From Morchella semilibera (taxonomy: Eukaryota; Ascomycota; Pezizomycetes; Pezizales; Morchellaceae): a stretch of DNA of 64,000 bases. This document shows positions 28,251 to 40,137 of the stretch, piece by piece. The notes under the pieces are model-generated. The model worked only from the letters and a program-made list of their open reading frames with translations. It did no database searches and was not told where the DNA came from. Numbering within the stretch: position 1 is the stretch's first letter; the number at the start of each line of letters is the position of its first letter. The stretch covers positions 124,001 to 188,000 of the forward strand of contig WBVU01000019.1 of assembly GCA_009192285.1 (NCBI GenBank). Reading direction: 5' to 3'. The position numbers and the translations under genes were made by a program.

Positions 28251-31200
28251 TGGACACGGTGCAATATGCCGTGAAACTACATGCTTGGAGATTCTGCCTA
28301 GTTAGTTGTACGTACAACAAGCATGTCTGCCAGTCTTAGTGAAATAGTTAATACATACTTCATTCGATGGCTGTGTAGGCCTAGAACTCAGTACTGCGTT
28401 GACCTGCGGGCGCTCGGAGAATTGAGACGGAAAGAAAAAGGAAACCTCGCGCCATTGAGATTCGAAGCACGTAGTGTATGCATAGAATATTAGGTTGGAC
28501 TATGAGGCGTAGGATAATTTCCAAAGATATTGCTGTGGTCTTCCACCAAGCGCATTTTGTTTCTGATATCTGGGGATGCATAGAAGATGTGGTGTTGGTC
28601 CATTAAGGTGTGTAATCCGTTGCGTTGCAGCAACCAACAATCTTAGTCCATTTCTAGAAACAACAGTTGCGAATCAAAACCTGTCGGTACCTACCCGACC
28701 ACACGATCAGCCTCGGATGTTTCCTAGATCACTGGGTAAAAGCAAATAAGCTTCGATCGCGATCTTTAAGAGGTGTGCACCGTTAAAGGCTTGTGTAAAC
28801 CCGAGCACAAGTGAAACTTCTAGCTTCTGTGATGAACTGGCCACTATGAGGCTATTCAAGTATGGCACAAACAATTAGCGCAAATTTGATAGAGTCAAAA
28901 TTTTCAGGGTTATTCTTATCTTCCTCCTATAGCTAAGGAAGCCATGTCTGTGTGGACACAAGTTACGGGCGGAACTTGCCATCTAGGAATCCTCAAATGT
29001 GAGTTTATTCGGCGGCTTCAACTGAGTCGAAATGAATGGTGTAAGATGTATATAGAAACTGATGGGCCTCAACGAGTATTTACTAATTGAATTAGGGCGG
29101 CCATTAATATCAATACCTTCGTATGTAGCGCAGTGAGAAAACTAGGGCCGCCCGACCCCACGAAGAACCCTATCTCGGTATCCCCAAACAAATGTCCTCA
29201 AAGTTTGTGTGCCTGTAATGAAATTCCAACCATCTCCCTATTAGGATCCGCCGAGTATAGGAAGCATGCTCATGTGGGGAGGGATTATCCCCGACTGAGA
29301 TTGAAAAAGCAAGTTCTTGTTGAGGCAGAATATTATCAAGTGAGCCTTGTATGAAGCGCATGCGAAGCTAAGCGCCTGCTCAAGTTCCAATTGAAGACTG
29401 TGATCTCAAGACCGTCGAGCGTACGTTTGTACAAACTGATTCTGCAGGAAGTCGCGTGGTGAAAGACTTCCCTGGTCTGAAAGGAAATCTGCATCCTAAG
29501 CAACTCAGTGTGGCCGGAATTGCTCAACAAGAAGAGATTGAGTTGCATATTTTTGGACTAATTATATCTTTAAATGTTCGGGTGACCCGCGATCGTGAAT
29601 TTAGAGGGTTCACTTTGAGCCTAACTGTGGTGCAGGAATTTTTGACATACACATGGCCAGTAACGTCTAGTTGGGTTCACAAAGCATAATTAATTATATC
29701 TCTGCATCCTTCAGTCTGTACTGTGGTGAGTTCATTAAAGAGTTTTTTTAAATGACTTATATCCCTGGAACCATCCCATTGGTCAATTATTGCATGCAAT
29801 GAGTATATCGCGGGATCGCAAAGCTAGGTGTCCACAGTATGTTTAATACCTAATTCCCCACATATGTATGTGTCTAGTTAATTCAAGCTAGGCATTGAAG
29901 CCTCAGAATTCCGGCAAGTATGTAGTCACGTATAGTTAATTACGCCCGATCGTATTCAATCATCCAGAATCGAGGAACCCAATTGAAGGCAATATGGGAC
30001 GAACTAAGCCTGGGGGGAAGGGCTATCGCCTATGGATACAATTGTCGTGAATCATGAGCCCTTGGAGATCAAAGTAGGTTGTCCCTCTAGCTCTACACCA
30101 GGGAGCAGCACGGATGCTGGTAAGGCAAAACGTTTCTCGTATACGAAATTCCGCGAACCGCTCGAATAATGATAACTGCTTTCCCCACCCTCTTTGTTGA
30201 ATTTACCCCATTGAATGCCCCAAAAAGTATCACTATGGAAAAATGATGCCGCCCTTCCCATCGATAAAGGGCCGGAGTACAATTGAGCGGGAGAGGCGCT
30301 ATAATTCGACCATCAAGGCAGAATTTTCTCGCCCCAGGGTCCTTTTGGGGGCTATAGCTTGATGACCAGTATCCTCTAGATCTATTGAATTCGAATTGTC
30401 ATCGGCCCCCCCCCCCCCCATCCGATTTATCGTCGGGACAGTTCGCACAAAACCCCTGGAGCCGGAGCTCCAATGCCAACGCCAGTAGTATTTGTTACCT
30501 GAAACTCATGTTAGGAAGGTTTTCTTTGTTATAGTTGAGAGCAATTTACCTACATGTATCTTGACATATGCCAAACTTTAAGGCGGGTAAACACTGCAGT
30601 TTCAAAATGATCTGATCACGCACTAAATTAAGACCGCGACTCTAGGATCATGAAAACGGTATACTCTGTTGCGAGAGGATAACTGAGAAAGACGGGACTA
30701 TGAGGCCTCGAGGCGCAAGGCTGCAAGGCTGATGTTTTCATGGTGTTTGGAAAAAACAAAGCTACGGGATTTCCGTATGATTTCCTCTTGCAATTGTTCT
30801 TGCCGCGCCAGCCGAATATTGGTCCGCCCGCGATATGTGATGACTTTGATCTCAAGGCCCGTAAGATGCGATATTTAGGATTCGGAGGTTCCAATCACCA
30901 CAGGAGGAAGCTGGTATGATGAGAAGTACGATGGTCACCAGACTTAAATGTAGATTCGATATACGACTAGCGAATATGAAAATCAAAGTACGCAATTAAT
31001 TGGATATGGTCACTTCGCTTGGTTAAACGTTGAATCGATATATTCGAGTGATATCTGGTGAAGGAAATGCAATTGGGAGAGGCATCAAGGACCTGAAATC
31101 GGGTATCGTGCAGGTTCGAAGCCTCAGTTAATAAGTAACATCATCTGCGCAGTATCTTCTTAAGCAGTGTACGTGGTGCCTCTAAGATCAATTTATTCCG

Positions 31201-32717
31201 GAAGCAAGTGACCGCCGCACACGGGCCAACAATAAACAAGCTGGATTATAAATATGGGTCATTCGACGTCCCAACGCCGATATAGCTTTATCTTCTAACA
31301 TTCTCTAGATCGAAGTACGGGAGTTTGGTTATTGGACTAAAAGCACTTGCGGTCTCTCGGAATTGGATCCGGAGGAGAGCGAGAATGCGAACCAGAAAAA
31401 AGTAAAGGGAAGCTTAAGAAAAACTAAAAAAAAAAAAACCGGGTTGCCCTTTTTAACTTGTAGGCAGAATAATCAAACTGCAATGTGGACCACATTGCAA
31501 TCAATACAGACCCATATATATATCTGGTTGGGTGAGTTCTCTCTAACTGCAAACGGCCGCTCTGATCATGAACCATGTATGTATGTACTGTATTGCCTGG
31601 CCCGGTAGATATTGATTGGACCACATTACTTATATATTGTCAGCCTTAAATTATAAAAGATGATTGACAGGTCTGAATGTTAAGGCGGACGGACTGCGAC
31701 ACATACATACTTAATTTTATAGAAGGGAAACGTTTACCCCGATAGACTACATTTTAGTTCATCCAGTAGAAGTCGAGCAACTTTTAAATCGTTCGGATGC
31801 AAGCCACGTCACGCGATGGACCTGGGAGCTGGGAGATTGGAACAGGTACCAAAAGGTAGATACCTATCATCTGCCGGCCTCATGTAAAGGGGTATCGTGT
31901 GGAGTGGGGTATTAGAAACGTGCACTCAGTCCTTTGGATGAAATATGTATTATAATGTTGCTTTTTTTTTTTTTTTTTTTCGCGGATAAAGATGTGTCCC
32001 GTGTTTTCGGATCCGGGGGTTTGTTTATTGGGAGATACAACATTGCATAAGTACAAACAGTTGCTACCGGGTAAGAAGCTCAGGCACAACCCGCATGCTG
32101 GCATCATCTCCATAGATCGAGATCGGTTCATTAAACCTAACCCACATGTACTCTAGCGTGATACCTGCATGCAACCGACCATCCAAGCTTTAAATAAGAA
32201 ATGCGTACAAGTGTATTGTTTCAGTTACAGGGTCAAGTGTCTCCCCCCGGAATTAAGGCTGTCAAGAGATCTGTCGTGGTGAGCTCGAGAACAATCTTGC
32301 TTCCGCTGTCTAAGTAAGTCTTGCCCAAGATAAGAATGATAATCACAACCGGAGGTCTAGGGAATATTTCTCCTCTATGGCTCCCTCCACCTCTATATTC
32401 AATGAGGGAAGGTGTTCAAATCCTCCAGAATAATACCGATAGAGTGTATAAATGATCCCAAAGCAAGAGAGAAAACAAGATAGGAAATTTTTTTTGAGGG
32501 GTGGTTCAATTAGATTATATAGTTCTATTTCGGTGGCCTGGGTATAATCGCACTCAAGGAATTATAAAAAGTGCTGACATAGAAGTGAATAAATCGAAAC
32601 AGTGACATACTCCTTTGGTAGACTGGAACAGCGAGGAAGGGAAAAAAATGCCCCCGTGCCCTTAGCCCCAAAGGGTACTATCATCGGACTGAAGAAACTG
32701 ATCGATTTACTCCAGGA

Positions 32718-34541
32718 TTAATCTTCCATTTCGTCGCCGCTAATAGCCCTTCCACCCGGGACTCTTCCACCGTCCCTGTATCCCCAAATCCCCGCCATTT
32801 TACGTCTCATGTGCTCTGCTTCCACGTCAACATCGTCATCATACTCAAGGTCGAACTCCTCTTCATCTGCAAACTTCTTCTGCTTATTCCAACTCCGGGA
32901 AATGCCCTCATCATCGGAATCATCATCGTCTCCATCATCAGCAGAATCAATTCCCAGGACACCAAACTCATCGACCTCATCATCATCAGAGTCGTAAGCT
33001 GGCTCTTCGGGATAGTCATTGGTGTGATAATCTTCCGCATTACTATCTTCGTCATCACTGCCATAAACATCATCACTGTCGACGTCATCATCACCTTCAT
33101 ACCACCATTCCTCGTCGTCGCTACCATCGATTCTAAAATTTCAATGCGTTAGTCTCATACCATCTATGGATTATTAGTGAGTTACTCACATAATAAGGCC
33201 GTAATCCTCGCCTTCTTTCTTGCTATTCTCCGGCTTGACCTCCTCACGAATATAAACGTCATAGACGAAGCCTTCTTCGTCTTCTAACTTCGCATCAACA
33301 TCCTTATTATCGACGTCTTTCCAGGTGCCACCTCCCAGGCCACCTCCAATCTTGTCTTGCATCTTAGGCGCCCCCCTCGGGGATTTAGTAACAGGGAGGT
33401 TTCTGATACCATCGTTGTTTTCGGAATTGAGATATTCAAACACCATGTTTTGCATAGCCAGCGTCAGGGGGTCAAGTTCCGATTGCTCCTCGAATTTCAC
33501 CTTAGTTTTTGTTTCTTGTTTCTTTACATTTGCTTCTTTTTCTTTTTCCTGTTGAAGCTTTCGCTTCTCTTCCTCGATTTTCTTCTTCTCTTCTGGGTGT
33601 GTTCGCGGCCGTTTCCGGACTTTTACAGGCTCCTCTCGTTCATCAACTAGCCTTTCCTCTTCCGTAATATTTTTTTGCATTACAGAATCCTCTTCAGCTG
33701 GTTCCGAGGACTCCCGAATAAATATAGCACTACGGCGTGTTGCCGCGGTTGAGTAGGGGTGTGGGTGTTTTATTCGTATACGTTTTGCCAAATGGTATCT
33801 GCGTACTGTAGTTGTCGCCTTACGCTTGCCTGATGCCGTGCTTGAGGGGGAAGAGGACACTGTCTCAGTGTCTTTTTCAGTTGGGCTTGTTGACAAGGAG
33901 TGCGCTTTGTCATCACCAAATGTGCCTTTTCGAACTGGGCCATCCCCAGCATCCAAAGATTTTAAATTAGCAATAGTTGTGATTTTTCCTTTCTCACCGA
34001 CAGGGGTGGTAGATGTGATAGTTGCTGGAGATTCAACATTATTTGCGCCTTCGTATGAATCTGCCCTCGCGATAGCACTCAAAGGGACCTTAAACCTTGA
34101 CCTTCTTGAGGAGCCAGTATCACTCGTGTCAAGTGCTAACTTTGACCCGGCTGGAAGAGGGCCAATACCATGGCCTGGAGAGGGAGTTCTCGAGGCTAGA
34201 GAAGCTCTAGGTAAACCAAGGCTTGGTGAAGATGGTCTCGAACGAGATGCAGGAGTGAGTGTACTCCGAACTTGTGGGATTCCGCTAAGACTATTACGTG
34301 GGTGGTGCCGTGGTTGGAAAGGCTGTGGCGTAGGATCTGTGGGCGAGGTAACTGTGCGAGCAAGGCGGAAGACGAAATCTTTTTTGACTTTTTGACGCTT
34401 TACTTCTGAGCGGTCGACATCTGGAAAGAGCTATTAGAAACATTCAAGCCTTTTGCGTAAGAAGGGAAAATTACACAGAGCTTGAACGGGGGCTTCATCA
34501 AGCTTGCGCTTGATGCGAATTGTGGATGGTGGGAGAGACAT
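32718..34541 (-). CDS. iwr1: Iwr1, RNA polymerase II nuclear import factor
   Basis: Iwr1 binds assembled RNA polymerase II in the cytoplasm and directs it to the nucleus. Exons on the minus strand: 34475-34541, 33190-34420, 32718-33132, all GT-AG; 570 aa. The N terminus (MSLPPSTIRIKRKLDEAPVQAL, then YVD and KKDFVFRL) matches the family's opening basic segment. Residues ~50-330 are Ser/Pro-rich and then K/E-rich coiled coil. The conserved C-terminal Iwr1 domain follows: YDVYIREEV, the DYGLI block split by intron 2, EEWWYEG, and the acidic SNAEDYHTNDYPEE signature followed by long Asp/Glu runs. It is longer than yeast Iwr1 (about 350 aa), mainly through the low-complexity middle. The codon-level junction ATT AT|A ATC restores the domain without gaps. 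It is divergently oriented to the gene at 36635. Confidence 0.92.
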
Positions 34542-35179
34542 GAGGACCTTTCCCGCAAAGGGAGGTGGCTTAGGAGTCGAGCCGAGAGCTATATGTGTGT
34601 GATAGAATTGAAGTCGGTGTATTAATTGTTTTGTTCCATGGGATTCGGTAGGGTGTTTTCCCTGGGAGAACCGCGAAAGCTGATGCTGAGATTCTGATTC
34701 TGAACAGTCTTCCGTCGGTTGACCTGACTCAGCCTCAGCAAGGACTAAAGTTACCCTGCATGCAGCCTTAATTAATTAAAAGCAACCAGATCGGGCTCGC
34801 TGAATTATTACAATATGATCTGAATCATTACTAACATCTGCTTTTCCTAGATAGAGGATGACAGGAGTTCCTACGCCTGGCATGAAGTACATGTATGTAA
34901 GCTTTAGAGCATCTCAGGCCAAATTAGTGCCTTATCCGTTAACGCGTTAACTACGTGTACTGCTAGCTGCCCGGGTATTGAAATACGCCATGATACCCCA
35001 ATACAAAATATAGATGAATTTGTATAATGTATCTCCGGGTGTGAGATCTACATGGAGAATATCTCTCATGCATTAGCGTCCCCTATCCGGAAGTGATTAA
35101 CAAAAAAATAGAGTACCAACCTGCGATTTATATGGATTTCAAGGGCTGATAAACACAGCGAACTCCAAATCGAAACCAC

Positions 35180-35330
35180 ATAATACACCTGGGGGTAATG
35201 CTAGTAATGCACCAAGAGTATGAACACGGCAATATTGGTACATACAGTATTCCTTGTACGATCCCCGGTTCAATTTCAGTATTCGTCACTAAATTCAGTA
35301 GTGATATTTACATCCCGTTTTTTCGTGCTT
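35180..35330 (+). mobile_element. TIR element, family A copy 4 (degraded)
   Basis: The right part is recognisable: CAATTTCAGTATTCGTCACT, then AAATTCAGTAGTGATATTTA and a CCCGTTTTTTCGTGCTT end followed by TA. The left boundary is estimated from spacing in the other copies. Confidence 0.55.
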
Positions 35331-35509
35331 TATTCGATCTCTCCATGATGTTTGGATACGAAATGTCAATTCATAGGGGAGGGAATCTAAATTCTCATAT
35401 TCATCCGACATCCTAGGTACATATATTGCACGCACTTGTAAGTACATGTATCTACTTAAGAAGTACGTACTACAGTTGTAGTGGGTACCCAGTCTGTAGG
35501 CAGTAACTA

Positions 35510-35658
35510 CTGCATTAATTCGTCACAGCGGACACTCATATTGACGTTGAAATTACTTGTTCTGGTCATTTGTCTTGCAAACGCACCCCCCCCCCCCCAT
35601 ACGCGCTGTAAGAGGCAACTTCGACGTCTGTGTAACCCTCCGCTGAGACTTACTGTGG
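35510..35658. mobile_element. TIR element, family C copy 1 (MITE-like)
   Basis: 149 bp, TA on both sides (35508-35509, 35659-35660). The termini are inverted: TGCATTAATTCGTCACAGCG on the left and CCGCTGAGACTTACTGTGG on the right. The 50-bp internal block after CGGACACTCATATTGACGTT is nearly identical to that of copy 2 at 59585-59728. A run of 13 C interrupts the middle of this copy only. Confidence 0.75.
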
Positions 35659-35962
35659 TACATGTGGAGTTGCAACCACTACATGTACCTATAGACCTTA
35701 CCCCAGTATGCGTAGTACCATGTATGTAGCTGCGTGTGTATGCACAAGGTGGAAGTAAAACCATGTGTACCGCGAATAATTTTAAGGTCCATACAAATCA
35801 TGATCCTGGGCCCAATTGGAAGCTTATCCTATTCTACAATACATATATGCGCATACACTCTTTGCCATCCACAACCACACCTATATTTAAAAAAAGGATT
35901 GGGTTGAAGATCATGATTTGGACAGAATGTGATTTCCTTCACCCAAAAACACAATTTGATTA

Positions 35963-36240
35963 GGGCCCGTTTGGGAGCTGGCCTCGTAGAAAACAACGTT
36001 TCGATAATCTTCCGTTAGTGGGTGGGGGGGGGGGGGGCGGGGAAATTTCGAAACGGAGTTTCAAGCAAAAAAATAGATCCAAGTTACTTATTGGAAATCT
36101 CCGTTTTCACGGAGTTAACATTATTTTCTGGCCCGCAAAATGGGTCGCCAAACACAACACATTTTCTCAGAACGGAGTTTCCACCAGAACGGAGTTTTAA
36201 GCCTCCATAACTCCGTTTTTGGTGGCTCCCAAACGGGCCC
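35963..36240. mobile_element. TIR element with GGGCCCGTTTGG ends, copy 2
   Basis: 278 bp with termini GGGCCCGTTTGGGAGC and its inverse GCTCCCAAACGGGCCC. Flanked by TA on both sides. The interior contains several copies of AACGGAGTTT in both orientations, giving extra hairpin potential. A long G run lies at 36024-36037. It is larger than copy 1 and shares the ends and the CGGAGTTT motif. Confidence 0.75.
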
Positions 36241-36634
36241 TAGGCTACGTACTTTATAATGTAAAAATTTCATCAATATCTGGCTCGAGATATATACATA
36301 TAGCTGGACATAAAGCTAAGAACCCCGACATGTGTAAACCTCTGTCTTATGTACATGTATGTAGTTTCTAAAGGTGGCTCCAGTTTGACCAAGCCCTGAA
36401 TACACGTATGCAGGTTATGTGCACTGATATTATAACTACATGAGCCCTCCTACTCTCTCACCATCTCCAATATCCATCAAACTACCTCCACATAAATTTA
36501 ACTAGCCATCGCTCCCTTCTCAACAGATTAAACCCATAACCTTGTTGGGTTAGAATTAAGTAAGTTCTTATTTCTCAACATCTCATCTGAAGGGTGATTG
36601 TTATAGGTGTTAACAGCGTTTAGTATCCAAAAAG

Positions 36635-39395
36635 ATGAGTAAAATCGTCTGCAAAAAGATACCTGGGCAATGCTTCGAATCTCATCAAGCCCCTGAAAGG
36701 ATATCTGAAGTTCTCCTAGAGCCAGCCATCGATAATGCACGAAGCTTTATCCCTGTGATAACCAGTGGAACACTCGAAGGGTCCATTGTTATTCACGAAC
36801 GCTTCCTAAAGCCTACCAAAGAAGGCCCCGTTGGAATATCTTGCATCCTTGCAACTCCTCTGGAATATCAGCTCCCTCAAAATGTTCCAAACAGAGGGGC
36901 CCCATATGACATGTGGGTCGAAGATATTCCTCTAAACAATAAGAAGACTGTCCGTTGTCTTGTGTCTCCGGATTCGGACTGTACGGTTATCCCCATGGAC
37001 TTTGGAGATAACAAGGACAGACTTTATGCAAGATCTGGGTATTACCTGCAACCAGCAAATAGCAGTGCACGCATGGTTTCTGGCTACCGTAAGAACGTCA
37101 AGCTTGATCTCATATTTTGGGATCAAGAACGTAATGACCACGATGGAGTCCTCCATGGTATTGATGCTCGAAGGTTCCCTATAGATACTGCAGCCCTGCT
37201 TGATCCAGGCCCTCGCTATTTATCCTGGGCATCTCAAAATCCTGTCTGTTTACTAGGAATGGATTTCTTGAAAAAGTACCCTTACCTTATGTTCGTACCT
37301 AGAGTTGGCTATCGCGGAGAGGTAGACTTTACGCTTTCTGGGAACCCTATGTTCCATAGACCGTATACCACCTTCACAGAGGTTTCGAAGAAGCTTGTTG
37401 TTCACATTTGTGCTAGGTATAATGAAGAGACCGGGAATATTGGGTGTGGTGTCTTTTTTAAGTCTGGGTCTATTTTTAACATCTTCTCTGGCGTGAGTAG
37501 ATATAGCAAAAATGGGAGAAAGAACGAGAAGGATTTATGGGAACGTGGCCTTTTAGTTGGTATTATCAAAGCTCTGCATGTGGTTGCGTCTTTCCCGGCT
37601 GGGCATGGTTTCCAGGATCTAATTATCAGGACTGGAAGTCCTCCTGTGAACCAGCTCTTGAACCAACAGAGTAACGAGAATAATCATGGTTTAATCTATC
37701 CAGATTTGGTTAAGTACATCCGTGATACCTTCCTTCGTAAGGAGTCTTGGGTTAAAGTCCGATTCGAAGACTTTAGCACAAATGAGCACTATGATGCTGT
37801 TGAAGCTGCAGGAATACTGGCATCCGGTGGTGCTGAAATGGAGGAGTTCTACTTGGACACATCTGTGCAAAAATACAGTCGGAGAGAAATGAAAGCTAAG
37901 CATATCAATTCTCTAGATCAGGACGCCAACGTTCTAGAAAAACTGTTTATAAATTTTGGGATAGATGGCTATTTCAAGATCCCTTCTAGAGATGCTTTAA
38001 GGATTATGAGAGAAGCAGACAAAAAATCCCATTTATCTATGTCTAGGGAGGATGCTGTGTTTAAGCTGGGATATCCTGCTTGGGAAGGGGAGGTTGCAGC
38101 TGAACCTACTGGCTTCCTCGATGAGAGCCATTATGATTTTCATAGATTCTCACCAGCTAGTGATTTGAAAACATTGAAGGGAATATTAGGGGAAGACTCT
38201 TTGAAAAAGATATTGGTTTGTATTCAGAACCCCGGCTGGAAGACTGGTGAAATCATGGATATCATCAGTGGTTCGACCAGAAAACTCAAAGTTCATGAAT
38301 ATCTTGCAATGCAGTCAAAAGAATACCGTGATGAGTATCTTAAGGAGTTGGAAAGTAAGGGTCTCGAGAAGGGCTGGCACTTTTGTAAGGACAAATCTTG
38401 GAATGGTTACTTGAGAAAGAATAATAAGGGCCACGAGTTGGAGGAATGGCTCCGGATATCCAGCCATAAAGAAATGGTTGCAGCTAATCATGATCAAAGA
38501 TCGGATGAAAATGATAAAGAGAAAGGTGAGAGTCAATCTTCTTATTACAAAGGACTTCTAGCTAACATTAAAGACAGAAACCTTACAGGTACGCTCTCAT
38601 CGCTATTCCCAGATTCCCGGCTCGGGTGATAGGGACTTGAGCGATGCCTCGTATCACAGCAATTTTACTTCTGAGAGCGAAGATATCTCACCGGCTGGAG
38701 AACTGAGCGAAACGAAACAACCCTTAGCAATGAGAATTTCCAAACCAAGCGAGAAGAGGCCGAAGCCCATGAATTTAGAACCTAAAGCTATAGTGACTTA
38801 TGGGTCTGGAAAAGTGGGAGATAGTATGGAGCTCGCTACCAGTGAGAGCGATCACACATATCAATATGAGAGTGCGGATGATACCCAGTGCCATTCGTCC
38901 GAAATGTGGGAGGATTCGGGACCTGTACCGACCCTATGGAACTTTTAGAGTCTGGTTTCAATGATCAATATTTGGAAATAGTGAGGAAAAAAGTTACTAT
39001 GAAGCGCGAGCAAGGGAAGGGGAAACAAAAGCCCTATCAGCGCTCAGCAAAATTTCATCAGGAGCCTGAGATATTTCATGAAACCTGGGAATCGTATCTA
39101 TTGGGTCGTAAGAATACGCTGGAGAAAAGTCCTAAAAAACAGCCACCGCCTTCTCGAAAAAACAAGAAATCCAATGATACCGCAGAAGGCAGCTCAAGTA
39201 CTAGTACATCATGGATAAAAAACCGCAAAAAATAATAAGGCCCCATATAGAGATACGAGGCCGGGAACCAGTCACCAAACTGAATCGGAAGATTCAACGG
39301 ATTCATTTGAAAGCGAAGAGGGGCTTGGTGTCAGAAATAAGGTAGTAGAGTCAAAGTGGCCATCATTTGAATGGGCTTTGGAAAATGGCTTCTAG
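36635..39395 (+). CDS. Retropepsin-like plus RNase H-like pseudoenzyme, frameshifted 3' part
   Basis: The first open frame is 664 aa and ends at 38629. Residues ~92-235 resemble a retropepsin: KKTVRCLVSPDSDCTVIP sits where families carry LVDTGSDVTVIP, and CLLGMDFLKKYP where they carry the ILGRDFL strand, but the catalytic triad reads S-P-D. Residues ~252-398 resemble an RNase H fold: KLVVHICARYN, GCGVFFKSG, a helix with WERGLLVGIIKAL, DLIIRTGSPPVN and NEHYDAVEAAGILA. Only the helix Glu and last Asp of the usual D-E-D-D set remain. A C-terminal ~250 aa has no recognised domain. Three further coding-like frames follow without intron signals and join through one-base shifts at 38624-38626, 38932-38934 and 39227-39232, reaching a stop at 39393-39395 (about 919 codons). 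This tail is Ser/Glu- and Lys-rich. Probably a domesticated, catalytically dead retroelement-type protein. Whether the tail shifts are real is open. Confidence 0.6.
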
Positions 39396-40137
39396 GTATG
39401 GTTTTAGAATTCAATGGCTTGTCAAGCTGGCTAGTTGATACTGCTTGAGACAAAAGGGGAGGGTTAATTTAGTATCTCACTATCGAGAAACATGATTAGG
39501 AAACCTTGTGACTGTTATGGTGTTAAGAAACTCCCTTTATAGTTAGTTACTATGAGGCTATTTATTTGGGCTTTAGGGCCTATAGAAGGAGGATAAAGGT
39601 GCTCGTATACGTATCTATGGGCCTTTAAGAACATGATACTCTTGTTTGCCTGCTATCATCGTGTAGTAAGCTACATCGCTATATGTAGTATGAAGAAAAA
39701 CATGCGAACTTTGCATAGTCTGTTAGCTAGCTGACGACTGATCAGTTAGTTTCAAATCTACTCTGATGGCATAAAATACGGAGGAGGTATAGTAAATAAT
39801 TGTCCGCCCAAATTGCTATAAGTCACTCTGTTGATGGAAAAGCCATTTGAATACATGTACCGATGAGGCGTTGTGAAGCCCTAGCATTTGGGCCATTTTA
39901 CAGCTATTGCCATATATTTCCTGTCGGCACCGAATAACAACACACCTGTTCCGTGGGTTTATAAAGGTCCCGGGAGAGGCGAGCCGCATTTATCTCTGCC
40001 CACAGAACCTGGCACAACAAAAACCGCCGCAGATCCTGATTACTATCTATCTATCTTAGGGTAATACGCGATAAGAGAGACCTTGATCCAAGATCATCCA
40101 ACCACAGACTTCTCCACTTCAACTCTACGACCTATAT
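39396..40137. other. Intergenic region with agmatinase-gene promoter
   Basis: No gene seen. Holds the presumed 3' end of the upstream gene and a promoter for the agmatinase-family gene. TACATGTA lies at 39852. TTTATAAAGG at 39958-39967 and a C/A-rich leader with CACAACAAAAACC precede the start at 40138. Confidence 0.5.
39958..39967 (+). promoter_or_regulatory. Possible TATA box of agmatinase-family gene
   Basis: TTTATAAAGG about 170 bp before the start codon, followed by a pyrimidine- and CA-rich leader as expected for a fungal transcription start region. Confidence 0.4.

Larger units (their letters stand above)
16800..32717. other. 16-kb gene desert
   Basis: No convincing complete gene. 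The content recognised is a Ty3/gypsy integrase fragment (18419-18646), one short coding-like frame (21802-22113), a GGGCCCGTTTGG element (23529-23627) with a lone end-like copy near 23,730, a TACA microsatellite, G/C runs at 19991-20004 and 30406-30419, an A run near 31,427 and a T run at 31962-31980. At least eleven TACATGTA sites are present, most densely between 20.8 and 21.3 kb. Scattered open frames of 60-170 codons have no family motifs. Decayed transposon sequence is likely but was not recognised at the protein level. Confidence 0.55.
34542..36634. other. Divergent intergenic region rich in TIR elements
   Basis: Separates iwr1 (minus) from the pseudoenzyme gene (plus), so it must hold both promoters. 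Three different inverted-repeat elements occupy 35180-36240. TACATGTA sites lie at 34888, 35443, 35680 and 36352. A C run (35586-35598) and a G run (36024-36037) are inside two of the elements. Near 36,560 a GTAAGT followed by TATAG or TTTAG would fit a 5' UTR intron of the downstream gene. Confidence 0.55.

Noticed and set aside
31085-31130. Possible tRNA T-loop (GGTTCGAAGCC)
   Set aside because: No matching acceptor stem, D-arm or anticodon arm could be assembled around it.
33325-34395. Plus-strand open frames up to 189 codons across iwr1
   Set aside because: They are antisense shadows of the Ser/Glu/Lys-rich iwr1 exon.
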